From contig OY744522.1 in assembly GCA_963556195.1 (NCBI GenBank), forward strand, positions 37,075,983-37,139,982: a stretch of 64,000 bases of DNA, in the 5' to 3' direction. Source of the stretch: Sepiola atlantica (taxonomy: Eukaryota > Mollusca > Cephalopoda > Sepiida > Sepiolidae). The stretch's first letter is position 1. Each line of letters starts with the position of its first letter. Positions 44,790-56,559 of the stretch are shown here, one piece after another. Under the pieces are notes generated by a model that saw nothing but the letters and a program-made list of their open reading frames with translations, did no database searches and was not told the origin of the DNA. A program made the position numbers and the translations under genes.

Positions 44790-45600
44790 TTTATCGACGA
44801 AAATATTATTTAAACCTTAAGCGTGACACACCAACGAAAATACTATTTAAACCTTAAGCGTGACAACCAACGAAAATGCAATTTCAAACTTAAGCTTGAC
44901 AGACCAACGAAAATGCTATTTCAAACTTAAGCTTGACAGACCAACGAAAATGCTATTTCAAACTTTAGCTTGACAGACCAACGAAAATGCAATTTCAAAC
45001 TTAAGCTTGACAGACCAACGAAAATGCTATTTCAAACTTTAGCTTGACAGACCAACGAAAATGCTATTTCAAACTTAAGCTTGACAGACCAACGAAAATG
45101 CTATTTCAAACTTAAGCTTGACAGACCAACGAAAATGCTATTTCAAACTTAAGCTTGACAGACCAACGAAAATGCTATTTCAAACTTAAGCTTGACAGAC
45201 CAACGAAAATGCTATTTCAAACTTAAGCATGACAGACCAACAAAAATGCTATTTCAAACTTAAGCTTGACAGACCAACGAAAATGCTATTTCAAACTTAA
45301 GCTTGACAGACCAACGAAAATGCAATTTCAAACTTAAGCATGACAGACCAACGAAAATGCGATTTCAAACTTAAGCATGACAGACCAACGAAAATGCAAT
45401 TTCAAACTTAAGCTTGACAGACCAACGAAAATGCTATTTCAAACTTAAGCTTGACAGACCAACGAAAATGCTTTTTAAAATTTAAGTCTTACAGATCGAC
45501 GAAAATGCTATTACAAATATAAGATCGGCGAAAATGTGTATTTAAACTTAAGTGTGACAGACCACCCAAAATGCTGCTTTAAACCTGAGCGTGACAGACT
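44790..45600. repeat. 37-bp satellite array, about 20 units
   Basis: Units of AGCTTGACAGACCAACGAAA plus ATGCTATTTCAAACTTA repeat with near identity in the centre. Divergent units (AGCGTGACA, TAAACCTTA) lie at both edges, the classic signature of homogenisation by unequal exchange. Confidence 0.95.
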
Positions 45601-46195
45601 ATATAAACAAAAAAAAAACAACACCTTCATAGCTCTTGAGTAAATCCAACATATTCACGCCTATTTTCACAATCGTCGCGGCAAATCTTCATAAAGCTTG
45701 GCCAACTAGTTTTTAAGTTAAGATTTATTGAACAAAAACTTAAGAGTGACAGATCAACAGATCGTCGAGATGCGAGGAAGCATCTAAAAATAGAGAAAGA
45801 AAGACATACTGAGAGAAAAGGATAGAAAGAAAAATAGAACGAAAAGAAGACGTGTGTGGGTAGACGCACGTGCTTGTTGAAACGAGCTGACAGAATTCTC
45901 TTCCCACACATTTTCTTTTAGCTCCCCGCCTACTTAGTAAATCTACGGTGGCCCGTAACGACCAGAAACTATTGGCTATTGTTATCGAGAGCATACAAGC
46001 CATCTGCAGTTATCGGGAGGTTTACATTAGAATACCAGTTATCGGCATAAATTTGCCATCACCTAATGGCTATGTAGTGACCAACAATATCATTGATATT
46101 GTATTGAAATCGTGATACCGTTGTTCGTTAGACTCGTTCAGACTTCATTTTGTAGCTTAACTAGAAGAGGAATCCGGATTTGCCTGGGGGATTTT
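45601..46195. other. Spacer without recognised features
   Basis: No supported gene or repeat is seen. Confidence 0.4.
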
Positions 46196-46380
46196 TTATA
46201 CTAACGAGTCACCCCTTATCAAGGCCCAGAGGACACTCGAGGATAAGGGTTAAAGAGTTTGTCAGTCGGACGAGGAACAACATGCTGAGAGGACTGTAAA
46301 ATGATTGGTGAACTGGGCAGGATTTGATCATTTAAAAAGACGGCTCAACAAGAATTTGTTAACATTGGACTTGAATGTTT
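46196..46380 (+). repeat. Copy of the Penelope-linked segment at 10296
   Basis: TATACTAACGAGTCACC, ACACTCGAGGATAAG and GTTTGTCAGTCGGACGA match 10296-10480. Coding continuity is lost. Confidence 0.55.
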
Positions 46381-46533
46381 GATGCTTATGTATCGTAGGG
46401 CCGAAAAAAAACAAAACTTTTTTATCTTTAATTGTGAAGAGTCAAATAAGGGGGAGTTATCTTCTCTTGATGATCGGTTGAATGATGTATAAAAATAACG
46501 ACACCCATTCCCTCTCTTTATAAAAAGTTAATT

Positions 46534-46779
46534 TTGTGCTCATGTAAAACAAATGCACTTTTCATTGTTGTCCATCGACCGATATGTTTCATTGGCTGGA
46601 CAAACCTCAGTGTTTTTCCTCAAAAAATACCCAAAGGTAATACCCCAGATGACACAAAACTCAATTCTTCCATTCAAAAAACTTTCGATCTGACAACCAA
46701 TCAGATAATTGAACTTGTGTCTACTGTACCGACACCACCAATCTCTGGCAGCTCAGTAACAACCACGGTTTTATCTTAG
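46534..46779 (+). pseudogene. Unidentified coding relic at the left end of the 1.5-kb transposon
   Basis: An 81-residue frame includes IPKGNTPDDTKLNSSIQKTF and NQIIELVSTVPTPPISGSS, a hydrophilic, low-complexity-like sequence. It stops inside the second inverted-repeat segment. I do not recognise it, and it may be a chance frame. Confidence 0.3.
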
Positions 46780-47399
46780 AATGGATTTTAACACTTGTGC
46801 CAGTTGACACGGTTAAGATTCGAATAAAAATTGTTGTTTGGAATAAATACAATTTAGGCGCGCAGAGTGAAAATTGTTGTATTGGCGCGTGACAAATATA
46901 AAATAACAGCCACGCAAATTCCGATGTGGCTTTTTATATTAAATCAACTCAAAACGAGCGGACGTAATTGCAAGCACACCACGTGATATTTTTGTCCAAT
47001 GAGATTTCTCCAAAGACATATTTTTCTAAACTTTTCTCAATAGGCTCGCTGGAGCCGATCCAAATAGTATTTAAGCACACACAAACATCAAACTTTCTCT
47101 TTTCAACTGACTTTCATCCGGAGCTTACACGCATCTTATTATCACTCTTCACTTTCACCCTTTCGCGCGCTTCATACAATTTCACAGGCGAACATTCACT
47201 ATTGCCTCTTTTAATATTTTATAACAAATGAACACTTCAACCAAAGAAAAGACATTCTTTTTTTTACTTACATGAAACTAAAGAAAGGACTCATGAACTC
47301 ATTACACAAAGTAATATATTCTATTTGTTAATATGTTTATTTCAGTAAATAAACTTCCGTTAATTTTGCATGTAAATATTCTTATTATTATTTTTATTT

Positions 47400-47562
47400 G
47401 TGGAGGAAGTTGGTAACCCCGACCAAAAGGGTATGACGACCCCCCACACACTCTAAACTTGCAAGATATTTTATATTTAACCAGAGATAATCCCAAACTA
47501 AAAGCCTTCTTGCAAGCGCACAGATTAATTTTCAAACAAATTGCTGAATTTTACCCAGTGTA
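47400..47562 (+). pseudogene. Coding relic ending IFKQIAEFYPV in the 1.5-kb transposon
   Basis: The frame reads HTLNLQDILYLTRDNPKLKA then FLQAHRLIFKQIAEFYPV and a stop at about 47562. It matches the relic in the 808-bp element (LNMRELLYLT ... LFEQISEFYPV). A shared C-terminus in two separate insertions argues for a genuine transposon protein rather than chance. Function is unknown. Confidence 0.5.
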
Positions 47563-47895
47563 AAACTTTCATTTATTTCAAAAACTTTATTTCCCCTGTT
47601 TCATATTTTTTTTTCCTTCCATTTACGTATTTTTCTATTTTTTTCTTTTTCTTTGATAATTAATTTATTTGAATAAATCATTTTATTTTTCATTGGTGCC
47701 GAATACGTTGTGATTGTTTTATTCCTAAATTATCCTTTTACGTATGCATTGTTTCAACTTTATTTTAGATTAATTACAATAGTAAAATCCATTCTAAGAT
47801 AAAACCGTGGTTGAAAACTTTGAGTTATCCCCCCTTTATTTTACTCTTTAAAATTAAAGATAACATTTTTGTTTTTTGGCCCTACAATACATAAG

Positions 47896-48109
47896 AAAAT
47901 GGGATTTGAAAGGCCAGCGCCCAAGAAGGTAAGCACTCTGGCCTGCAAAAAATGCCCTTACTCCTCCCCAAAGAGGGGAGGCAAAGCCTGGAAGGGTGGA
48001 CCTCCTAGAACTGCACAGAACAACCCCATAGACCGGCGGAAATCAATACCGGTCTATGGGGTTCATTATCCATCAGAACAGATACTACACTTTGATCCTG
48101 GCTAAAGAT
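47896..48109 (-). mobile_element. U2-snRNA-headed SINE, copy 5 (internally deleted)
   Basis: The U2-like head on the minus strand (CTTTAGCCAGGATCAAAGTG) begins near 48109. The body lacks the GCCTGAGGCGCCCC segment, joining AAAATGC directly to CCTTACTCCTCCCC. It abuts the end of the 1.5-kb transposon. Confidence 0.85.
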
Positions 48110-48372
48110 TCTTAAGCATAATGACTGGAATGTTGTCATGACCAATTTCCTTGCTTGCATCAAGGTTTTGATAAGTTTGATATATCAATGTCACTTAGTA
48201 TTTTCAATCATGGTGAGAATTTAAGAATAGGTGACCCTGATCGCAAAGGGTGGAATTTGATGCAAAGTTCTTTGAAAAACGATGCTGAAGAGATCATCTC
48301 TGGTCCATTAATGATGGTTGGAATAGAAGTCTTACATCCGTTTAGTACCCTGCTTGTTATTCCCCTAAACTC

Positions 48373-48945
48373 ATGAGAACCAAGCATCTGCTTAGAAACT
48401 CTGGATTTAACAGATTGGGCATAGGACTCTTCCACGGTTTTCTAGTCCTTAATTTAAACTTAGACAACAACAAACATAGATCCTCCCATAAACCTAACGT
48501 AGTACTTAAATATATTGATAAAGATTCATACCACCTTTCTATAGGTTTTGAAAACCTGTTACCTGTCGAATTTCAAGTCTATCATCCAACCAAAAAAAGC
48601 TTTAAATAGGGTGTCCCATACAGAGCTCTCCGTGAAAGTGCGTTAAAAGCACAAATTCAATACATCCCCATCCTTTCAAAACTCAGTGTTAACAGAAAGA
48701 AGAATATAATTTCGTTTACCCCAACATATTCACTGAATTTTAAAACTAATTTAGGTAAATTCTTCTTAAAGCTACTACATAAACAGTTTCACCACAACAC
48801 AACCTACACAAGCTTTTTAATAAAAACTCAATTAAGATAAGCTATTCCTGCGAACCACAAATAAAGTCTAAAAGAAAAGCTAGACCAAAACCACTAACTT
48901 TACCAACGTGTTCATGCAGAAACGGATTGAACTGCTAGAAAGGTA
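48373..48945 (+). pseudogene. Penelope-like element RT-to-linker relic
   Basis: Blocks in order are LNLDNNKHRSSHKPN, then GVPYRALRESALKAQIQYI, NRKKNIISFTPTYSLNFKTN, LGKFFLKLLHKQF, FNKNSIKISYSCEPQIKS and TCSCRNGLNC. These are the segments between the RT and GIY-YIG domains of Penelope-like proteins, including the Cys-containing CxCRN box. At least three frameshifts or stops are present. GIY-YIG is missing. The piece ends about 60 bp before a (TA)n run. Confidence 0.65.
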
Positions 48946-49003
48946 AAGGTACTAGAAGGTAAAAGTTTTGTTCAATCTGTTCTAACATGCCTAATCCTAT
49001 GAA

Positions 49004-49005
<2 letters not shown>

Positions 49006-49054
<49 letters not shown>
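49006..49054. repeat. (TA)n microsatellite
   Basis: TA run at the 3' end of the minus-strand family C element. Confidence 0.98.
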
Positions 49055-49056
<2 letters not shown>

Positions 49057-49527
49057 AAGGAAAGATGAAGATAAAAAATTGCATAAAATTCCATAAAATT
49101 GATACAAATTTTATTACATCGAAAGTTCAGATGCAAGGAGTTACACTAATCCTTAAACCATGGTTTTTCAAAGATAAAACTCTTTTCGTCAGAGGATAAC
49201 ATTCGGTAATGTAGTATTTATAATAACTAAATATTACCTGTTCCATTTCACTTTGAAAATTGAAGAAGAAATAACAGAAAAGGTTGGGAATAAAGAAATA
49301 AATGGCCGAGAGGGAGAATGGTAGCAGTATTGAGTAGCCATTGCCGAAGACAAAAGGGGACACTATGGTGCAGATAGCAAAATAGCAAAAGTTTGTAGAT
49401 TTGGAGAAAAGTTTGTAGATTTGGAGAAAGTTTTTAAAAAAGTTTTTACAGGGTTTCAAATAAAAACTTTTTAAAAAACTTTCTCCAAATCTACCAGCAA
49501 TTTTTTTATCTTCATCTTTCCGTCTTC
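49055..49527. repeat. Fold-back region containing a family C hammerhead
   Basis: AGGAAAGATGAAGATAAAAA (49058 on) is inverted at about 49501-49523. Inside, TAGATTTGGAGAAAGTTTTT (about 49423) is inverted at about 49463-49493. The minus-strand hammerhead element occupies the left two thirds. Confidence 0.65.
49149..49197 (-). ncRNA. Type I hammerhead ribozyme, family C, consensus core
   Basis: On the minus strand the core is CTGACGA, which fits CUGANGA because position 7 is variable. Stem I is ATCCT with AGGAT, stem II AAAGA with TCTTT around a 6-nt loop, and stem III AAACC with GGTTT around AT. GAAA is intact and the predicted cleavage follows an A (UUA). The 10.1/11.1 pair is A-U instead of the usual G-C. 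This is the best-preserved family C copy. Confidence 0.75.
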
Positions 49528-49611
49528 AAATTGATTGCTCTACTCAACGTATTGAGCTTTACTTTATCACGATAGATCACTTTACGATACTTCACTTATC
49601 GTTAATTCTAT

Positions 49612-49613
<2 letters not shown>

Positions 49614-49676
<63 letters not shown>
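49614..49676. repeat. (TA)n microsatellite
   Basis: TA run preceded by the family C phrase TATTGAGCTTTACTTTATCA. Confidence 0.98.
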
Positions 49677-49677
<1 letters not shown>

Positions 49678-49692
49678 CTATTCAACGCTATC

Positions 49693-49736
49693 GCATAATC
49701 AGGAAAGACATGGAGTAATGTCTTTCCTGATTATGC
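49693..49736. repeat. Perfect 19-bp palindrome
   Basis: Arms 49693-49711 (GCATAATCAGGAAAGACAT) and 49718-49736 are exact reverse complements around GGAGTA. Confidence 0.9.
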
Positions 49737-49897
49737 TTCTCAATTTGTATGACCTGGATGGACTGTATGGATTCAACAAAAAGTATGTTTTTGGGTTGAT
49801 ATGTTTGATTTTATGTATTTTTATGTATTTGTGTATATAATTTTATATATTTTCAAAGTGTAATTTTATTACCTGTAGTAGTATAACTGCGGTAATG

Positions 49898-49941
49898 GTC
49901 CTCTGAGAAGAATTATCTTTGAAAACTCATGAGCTAAGGAC
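49898..49941 (+). ncRNA. Degenerate hammerhead, family C (one-base core deletion)
   Basis: Stem I GTCCT/AGGAC is perfect, but the core reads CTGAGA with one base missing, and stem III has a mismatch. It is predicted inactive. The conserved upstream ATTTTCAAAGTGTAAT is present at 49849-49866. Confidence 0.6.
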
Positions 49942-50022
49942 TTAAGGATACTTTGCTTGAACTTTGAATTCTAATAAAATTTGATTGACACCTTATTTTA
50001 TTACTTCATTTTATATTATAAT

Positions 50023-50029
<7 letters not shown>

Positions 50030-50094
<65 letters not shown>
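50030..50094. repeat. (TA)n microsatellite
   Basis: TA run at the end of the third family C copy and directly before the duplicated segment. Confidence 0.98.
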
Positions 50095-50099
<5 letters not shown>

Positions 50100-50373
50100 A
50101 TAGAAGCTTTGAGTCATTTTAACAAAAAAAAAAAAGAAGTAAAATGCAGTTTTAATTCCCAGAGAAACTAAGATCCAAGATATTGCAGACTTAACATTCG
50201 TTGGGAAATTCATAAATAAAAAAATAAGTAAATAAAATTTTTTATTTTTTAAATGTAAATAAAAAAAGAAGGGGGGTTAAGTATCTAACAGTAAAACAAA
50301 AACAGGAGACCTTACGCATCTAATATTAACACGGGGATCATCAGCTGTTTACCATGTAACTGTTTCGGAGATT
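50095..50373. repeat. Local direct repeat, copy 1
   Basis: About 280 bp (AGAAGCTTTGAGTCATTTTA ... ACTTAACATTCGTTGGGAAA ... GGGGGGTTAAGTATC ... GATCATCAGCTGTTTACCAT) recurs at 50849-51124, 754 bp downstream. On the minus strand the unit starts CGAAACAGTTACATGGTAAA, related to element E. Confidence 0.85.
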
Positions 50374-50848
50374 TAAAAACAAGCAGTTATGATATTCATG
50401 GCTCTCCCATGGTACTTATTAAACTACCATTTCCCCAATAATCAAGTGTTGAAATAATTCAGCTTAAAATTTCACTAATATATACATAAATAAATAATAA
50501 TAAAATAATAATAATAATAATATAATACCCTTAAGACTACCGTATGATATGGTAATTTGCATATCAAATAATATTAATTATAACAATAATAAAAAAAAAA
50601 TAATACTATCTAAACACTACACCCAAGAATCATTCTGCAATATGGTAGCTAGCAATAGAATTATATAGGAACAAAAGTTGCATTAAAAAAAAAAAAAAAA
50701 TTTAAAAAATTAATAAATAAATAAAAAAAAATAAGAAAAAAAAAATAAATAAAAAATTAAATAAATAAAGCTTAAGTACCTTAGGTACCAGAAAGGTAAT
50801 TAGATAAGAGGAAGGAAACCTAGCCATACAGATCTAAATACCCAATAT
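50374..50848. other. AT-rich spacer between the direct repeats
   Basis: A-rich and AAT-rich low-complexity sequence (50480-50770) without recognised features. Confidence 0.6.
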
Positions 50849-51124
50849 ATAGTCTAAAGAAGCTTTGAGTCATTTTAACAAAAAAAAAAGAAGTAAAATG
50901 CAGTTTTAATTCCAAGAGAAACTAACTAAATCCAAAATATTGCAGACTTAACATTCGTTGGGAAATTCATAAATAAATAAATATAAGTAAATAAAAAAAA
51001 TATATATATATAAATAAAAAAAGAAGGGGGGTTAAGTATCTAACAGTAAAACAAAAACAGGAGACCTTATGCGTCTAATATTAACACGGAGATCATCAGC
51101 TGTTTACCATGTAACTGTTTCGTA
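50849..51124. repeat. Local direct repeat, copy 2
   Basis: Near-identical to 50095-50373 with small differences in A-runs and TA content. Confidence 0.85.
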
Positions 51125-51138
51125 TATATATATATATA

Positions 51139-51271
51139 GCATTAGATAAAGTGAACGAATAAAATAAGGTGCGAATCAAATTTTATTAGAATGCAAAGTA
51201 CTTTGCTTGAACTTTGAATTCATATAAAATTTGATTCGCACCTTATTTTATTCGTTCACTTTATCTAGTGC
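51139..51271. repeat. Palindrome with arms of about 48 bp
   Basis: The left arm from 51139 (GATAAAGTGAACGAATAAAA, TAAGGTGCGAATCAAATTTTA) is inverted almost perfectly ending at 51271. The centre carries TACTTTGCTTGAACTTTGAA, also present at 49950-49968. The right half matches the tail of the family C element at 49942-50010. Confidence 0.85.
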
Positions 51272-51366
51272 TATTAATGCTCTATCAAGTATATTGAGCT
51301 TCATTTTTATCCGGATGTCCACTAATTAAAGATATTAGTTGCCTCTTATATCTTTTGTTGTATTAA

Positions 51367-51369
<3 letters not shown>

Positions 51370-51436
<67 letters not shown>
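51370..51436. repeat. (TA)n microsatellite
   Basis: TA run preceded by a family C-like tail (TATATTGAGCTTCATTTTTA). Confidence 0.98.
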
Positions 51437-51439
<3 letters not shown>

Positions 51440-52280
51440 GGAAACTTAAAATGACGTTTTTATGAGCGTAATTTAGACACATTTTACCTGCATATTACAC
51501 ACATTGACAAACGTTCAGCCACATCACTGGCTTCTCAGACATGAAATCTGAAAGGCAATAATATTCCATACACGATCAAATGGAATATTAGAATACCAGA
51601 AAGCATATTTCCTAAGTTCTAAGAAATGTAACCTATGTACAACAAAAAAGTTAAATATTTCACAAATAATATCTTTAAACGTGAGATTGGAGGTCTTCAA
51701 AAGTTGTCCACATAAAAGAAAATATTTACTAGATAAGACTTCAAACCTTAGCTGAATTGGTGGAATAAGGTCCACTAACAAAGAACACTAACCCTTGTAC
51801 TTTGTAAACACACTAATTCAGGCGCTAATGAACAAACTCACACAAAAATAAACCAACCTTGTTCCACCATATAATAATAACCAAACGACGTTGACTTGTA
51901 CTATGTATGTGTGTCTATGTGTATGTGTGTATATATACACATGCACATTTATATGTATATATACATATAGATGTGGGTAGGTGTGTGTATGTGTGTGCAT
52001 GTATGAATATATCATCTTTTAACTGTTCAATCTCCCTCAATAAATTTAACTAATTAATACCAAATTAAAACTAAACCGTTAAATAGCTCTCATCAGTATA
52101 TATAGAGCAGATATATGCATGTGGGCCCTTCTAATTGGTGTACACCTGCTAACTTTTATAGTCCCATCTTATCTCCAACCAGTAATACCATTTATATCAA
52201 AATATTTCAAATGTCTCCCACCATCCAAACATCCAATATAGCGGAGATCTTTTGAGAGTATCTGTGTATTTAGAGTTTTG
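51437..52280. other. Spacer without recognised genes
   Basis: TG/TA-rich low complexity occurs at 51900-52010. On the minus strand CTGATGAGAGCTATTT at about 52071-52088 matches the first half of a family B hammerhead, but no GAAA half follows. Confidence 0.45.
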
Positions 52281-52621
52281 ATTTACTCCTCTCCAGGAGT
52301 TAGGCACAAGGCCAGTTTTTATCTTACTCCCACAAGTAAGATGTGACCCAAGGTCGGGTCGGGAAAGTGGGATTTAAAAAATTGCCTGGGCAGCTCCGTC
52401 GGCATTCCCCGGTAGGGGCGCCTCAGGCAGTAAGCAATAAACTTACTCCTCCCCAAAGAGGGGAGGCGAAGCCTGGGAAGGTGGACCTCCCAGAACTGCA
52501 CAAGACAGACCCATTGACCGGCATAAATCAAGCCCCGAAGGCCCAGACAATAACAGTCTATGGGGTGCAGTATCCATCGGAATAGATACTACACTTTGAT
52601 CTTGGCCAAAAGGCCAAGAAA
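52281..52621 (-). mobile_element. U2-snRNA-headed SINE, copy 6 (full length)
   Basis: The head on the minus strand is TTCTTGGCCTTTTGGCCAAG, starting near 52621, with GATCAAAGTGTAGTATCTAT following. The body ends in the CTCCTGGAGAGGAGTAAAT hairpin near 52281. It lacks the subfamily insert and so pairs with copy 1. Confidence 0.88.
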
Positions 52622-52762
52622 GGGTTGATTTAGAGTTGGCATAAAGATTTCTTGATTTCAAATTTCCTTTTGCTATGAAATATAGACATAGGTTTTTAAC
52701 CCCATATATCATATCCAGCTAAAATAGACCATCCTTTTCTGTCAGCCAACACTAGCCAGAAA

Positions 52763-52810
<48 letters not shown>

Positions 52811-52999
52811 ATTGTTAAAAGCCCCTTTAAAGATATAATAGTCTTAAAAGTAGAGCCCCGTGAAATTGAGATAAGTTTGTTGTCATTTGCGAATAGCAAG
52901 TTCCACGTGAACGTTGAATACTGTTGACAATAATAACGCTTTCTCATGCCGCCCCGACTAAGTGTATCTCAATTTCAATCACTGTCTGTGCTGATTGTT
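52622..52999. other. Spacer with (TA)n at 52770-52808
   Basis: Apart from the TA run nothing is assignable. Confidence 0.5.
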
Positions 53000-53175
53000 G
53001 ACAGCCGTGCGGTCCCAAGCGTTTATCTCATAATTCTAGCCTGAATTTATTAACTGCGTTTGATCCCATGCAACTGCCTACAACCACCACTCCTGCACTG
53101 ATGAGGGCAAAAAGCCCGAAACGATATCGTCTGTAGGTAATAAACACTTTAATATTTAATAAAACAATATTTATA

Positions 53176-53213
<38 letters not shown>
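53000..53213 (+). mobile_element. Hammerhead-bearing SINE, family B, copy 2
   Basis: A degenerate tRNA-like head (GCCGTGCGGTCCCAAGCG, then box B-like GTTTGATCCCA) leads into an intact hammerhead at 53092-53137. The tail GTAATAAACACTTTAATATT then runs to a (TA)n stretch at 53177-53213. The 5' end is approximate. Confidence 0.65.
53092..53137 (+). ncRNA. Type I hammerhead ribozyme, family B, intact
   Basis: Stem I CCTGCA (53092-53097) pairs with TGTAGG (53132-53137) with one G-U. The core CTGATGA is at 53098-53104, stem II GGGC/GCCC encloses an AAAAA loop, and GAAA is at 53118-53121. Stem III ACGA pairs with TCGT around two bases. The predicted cleavage is after C53131 in a canonical GUC. All conserved bases are present; this is the strongest ribozyme candidate in the window. 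Confidence 0.88.
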
Positions 53214-54745
<1,532 letters not shown>

Positions 54746-55048
54746 TTATTTATTTATCTTTTATTTTTTGATGTGTTGATGTTTTTAATATTTATAATAT
54801 AAAACTAAAAATAATACATTAATCACTTAAATAATAGTGTCATGGATTCGTCCAAACACTTTAAAATGCAGCAACATTTTTGTGAGTAACGGATAAATTT
54901 TATTAGACAGACGAACAGCACAGGTAAAGAATTTTTTTTTTTTTTTTTTTTGTGTCTTAAATAACTAATATATGTTAGCAAAACATTTATATGGAACAAA
55001 ACGTAGATTTAGTATAAGGAACGTTTATGTTTTTGTCTTTTAAGGGAA

Positions 55049-55286
55049 GTGGGGTCTGATCAACTCTGCTGGGAAGCCATGAAATTAAATACTGTCTTGT
55101 TTTTAAATTCCCGAAACATGGTAAACAACTGATGATCCCTTAAAATAGTGTTAGAAACTAACTAATATAATAACTGTAAAAAATAAATTGACTTACATGA
55201 GTGATTTTCCACTGAAAGACTTGAGACTATAAGTTTGTTTTTTTTAGTTTTTTTTTTTATATAGTTTTAATGGTTGAGAAACTTCC

Positions 55287-55329
<43 letters not shown>
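55049..55329 (+). repeat. Dispersed element E, copy 2, ending in (TA)n
   Basis: This matches 8084-8386 almost exactly, with an 8-bp deletion after CCCGAAACA and differences in T-run length. The TA run is 55292-55329. Confidence 0.85.
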
Positions 55330-55330
<1 letters not shown>

Positions 55331-56043
55331 TAGACCACCCGTGACCCGTTGGGTCAGTTTGTTATATTAGCTATGGAATTCATGTATGTGCGTGACACTT
55401 GTGGAGAAAACAAAAAAACTATTTGATGAAATTAAATGTAATTGTTTAAAAAAGAATATAGATAGATTTCTATGCGTCGTTCTGTTTATTATAATTGTTT
55501 TTTTTTTTTAATTATAGTTACTGAATTATAAGTGGTTGGCCATACTTATAGGTAAATATGCACTGAACAGGTGAGAAAGGAAGGGGGTACAACCGGCTGT
55601 CTCGCGTACGTAACGAAAACAGAGGGAGTAGGAGTGGTGAAATCTGTGAGAGGAAAAGTGGGAGGTGGTTACGTTCACCGCCGCTATTGATATTAATAAT
55701 GATTGTTGTTGTTTTGTTTGTTTGTTTTTGTTTTTTAAAAGGGTGGAGCTTTTTTGAAACTGCGACAGACTTTACAAAGTCCTGCCGTTGAATGTTTTTA
55801 GCCGTGGAGAAAACAAAAAAACTATTTGATGAAATTAAATGTAATTGTTTTATATTTAAAGCGATATAAACATTTCCAGAATGAAAAATTTCATGCGTTC
55901 GTTAATAATAAGAGTTCAACGGAATTGGAATAACAGATTAGAAGACGATGCTATTTACGCATGCGCAACCGGATGTTGAAAACCGGAAAGCTGAAAGCTG
56001 ATTGCAAACATACAAGACCCATAGACTTTTAGTAGTATATAGA
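55330..56043 (-). mobile_element. Helitron-like non-autonomous element, about 714 bp
   Basis: On the minus strand the element begins TCTATATACTACTAAAAG at 56043 and ends with hairpin GACCC/GGGTC (55343-55355), a 9-nt spacer and CTAG at 55330-55333. The flanking bases are A before TC and T after CTAG, the Helitron A|T insertion rule. A 45-bp direct repeat (GTGGAGAAAACAAAAAAACT and following) occurs at about 55401 and 55806. No Rep/helicase coding is present. Confidence 0.65.
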
Positions 56044-56189
56044 TATATATATATGTGTGTGTGTGTGTATAAAAAATCAATGTGAAAAATATATTTTTAT
56101 ATATTTTCACAATTTATTTTCTATATTTTGACGTTAGGAATATCAATTTTCCCTTATATAGAAAAAAGTTTTTTTTCCAAGAAAGGAGA

Positions 56190-56225
56190 ACAAAATTTTC
56201 GGTCGTAATCCTTCAGCCTTCGTCA

Positions 56226-56230
<5 letters not shown>
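56190..56230 (-). ncRNA. Degenerate hammerhead-like motif next to (TA)n
   Basis: On the minus strand CTGACGA is followed by a weak GG/CC stem II and GAAAA. Stems I and III are not convincing. It directly abuts the (TA)n at 56229. Confidence 0.35.

Positions 56231-56282
<52 letters not shown>
56229..56282. repeat. (TA)n microsatellite
   Basis: TA dinucleotide run. Confidence 0.98.
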
Positions 56283-56289
<7 letters not shown>

Positions 56290-56485
56290 TCCAAGCAAGG
56301 TAAACACCCACAAGATAGTAATCCAAAGAATTTCACCCGGGCTTATAAAAAGTACTCAATATCAAATAGAGCTTTTATATGTGATTATTTTTATTTACAC
56401 AGACATGTACAAAATCATATAAATAATATAAAATGAAATGAAATAAAAAGAAAGAAAGAAAGAAAGACGAAGAAATAGAAAGAGA

Positions 56486-56492
56486 TAGATAG

Positions 56493-56558
<66 letters not shown>
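56486..56558. repeat. (GATA)n microsatellite
   Basis: Tetranucleotide GATA run with a few GAGATA units at its start. Confidence 0.97.

Positions 56559-56559
<1 letters not shown>

Larger units (their letters stand above)
46385..47895. mobile_element. 1.5-kb transposon with terminal inverted repeats
   Basis: The left end CTTATGTATCGTAGGGCC (46385 on) is inverted at the right end (to 47895) over about 75 bp. A further perfect 29-bp inverted pair (AACCACGGTTTTATCTTAGA and following) lies at about 46766-46796 and 47787-47815. The left side therefore carries about 300 bp that the right lacks. The inverted repeat contains AAGGGGxxGATAACTC-like sequence shared with the 808-bp element at 5651. Coding relics lie inside. 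The superfamily is unknown. Confidence 0.7.

Noticed and set aside
48155..48376. Possible host exon (74-residue frame)
   Set aside because: No recognisable domain, no splice-site pattern I trust, and it lies between a SINE and a Penelope-like relic. Left unannotated as a gene.
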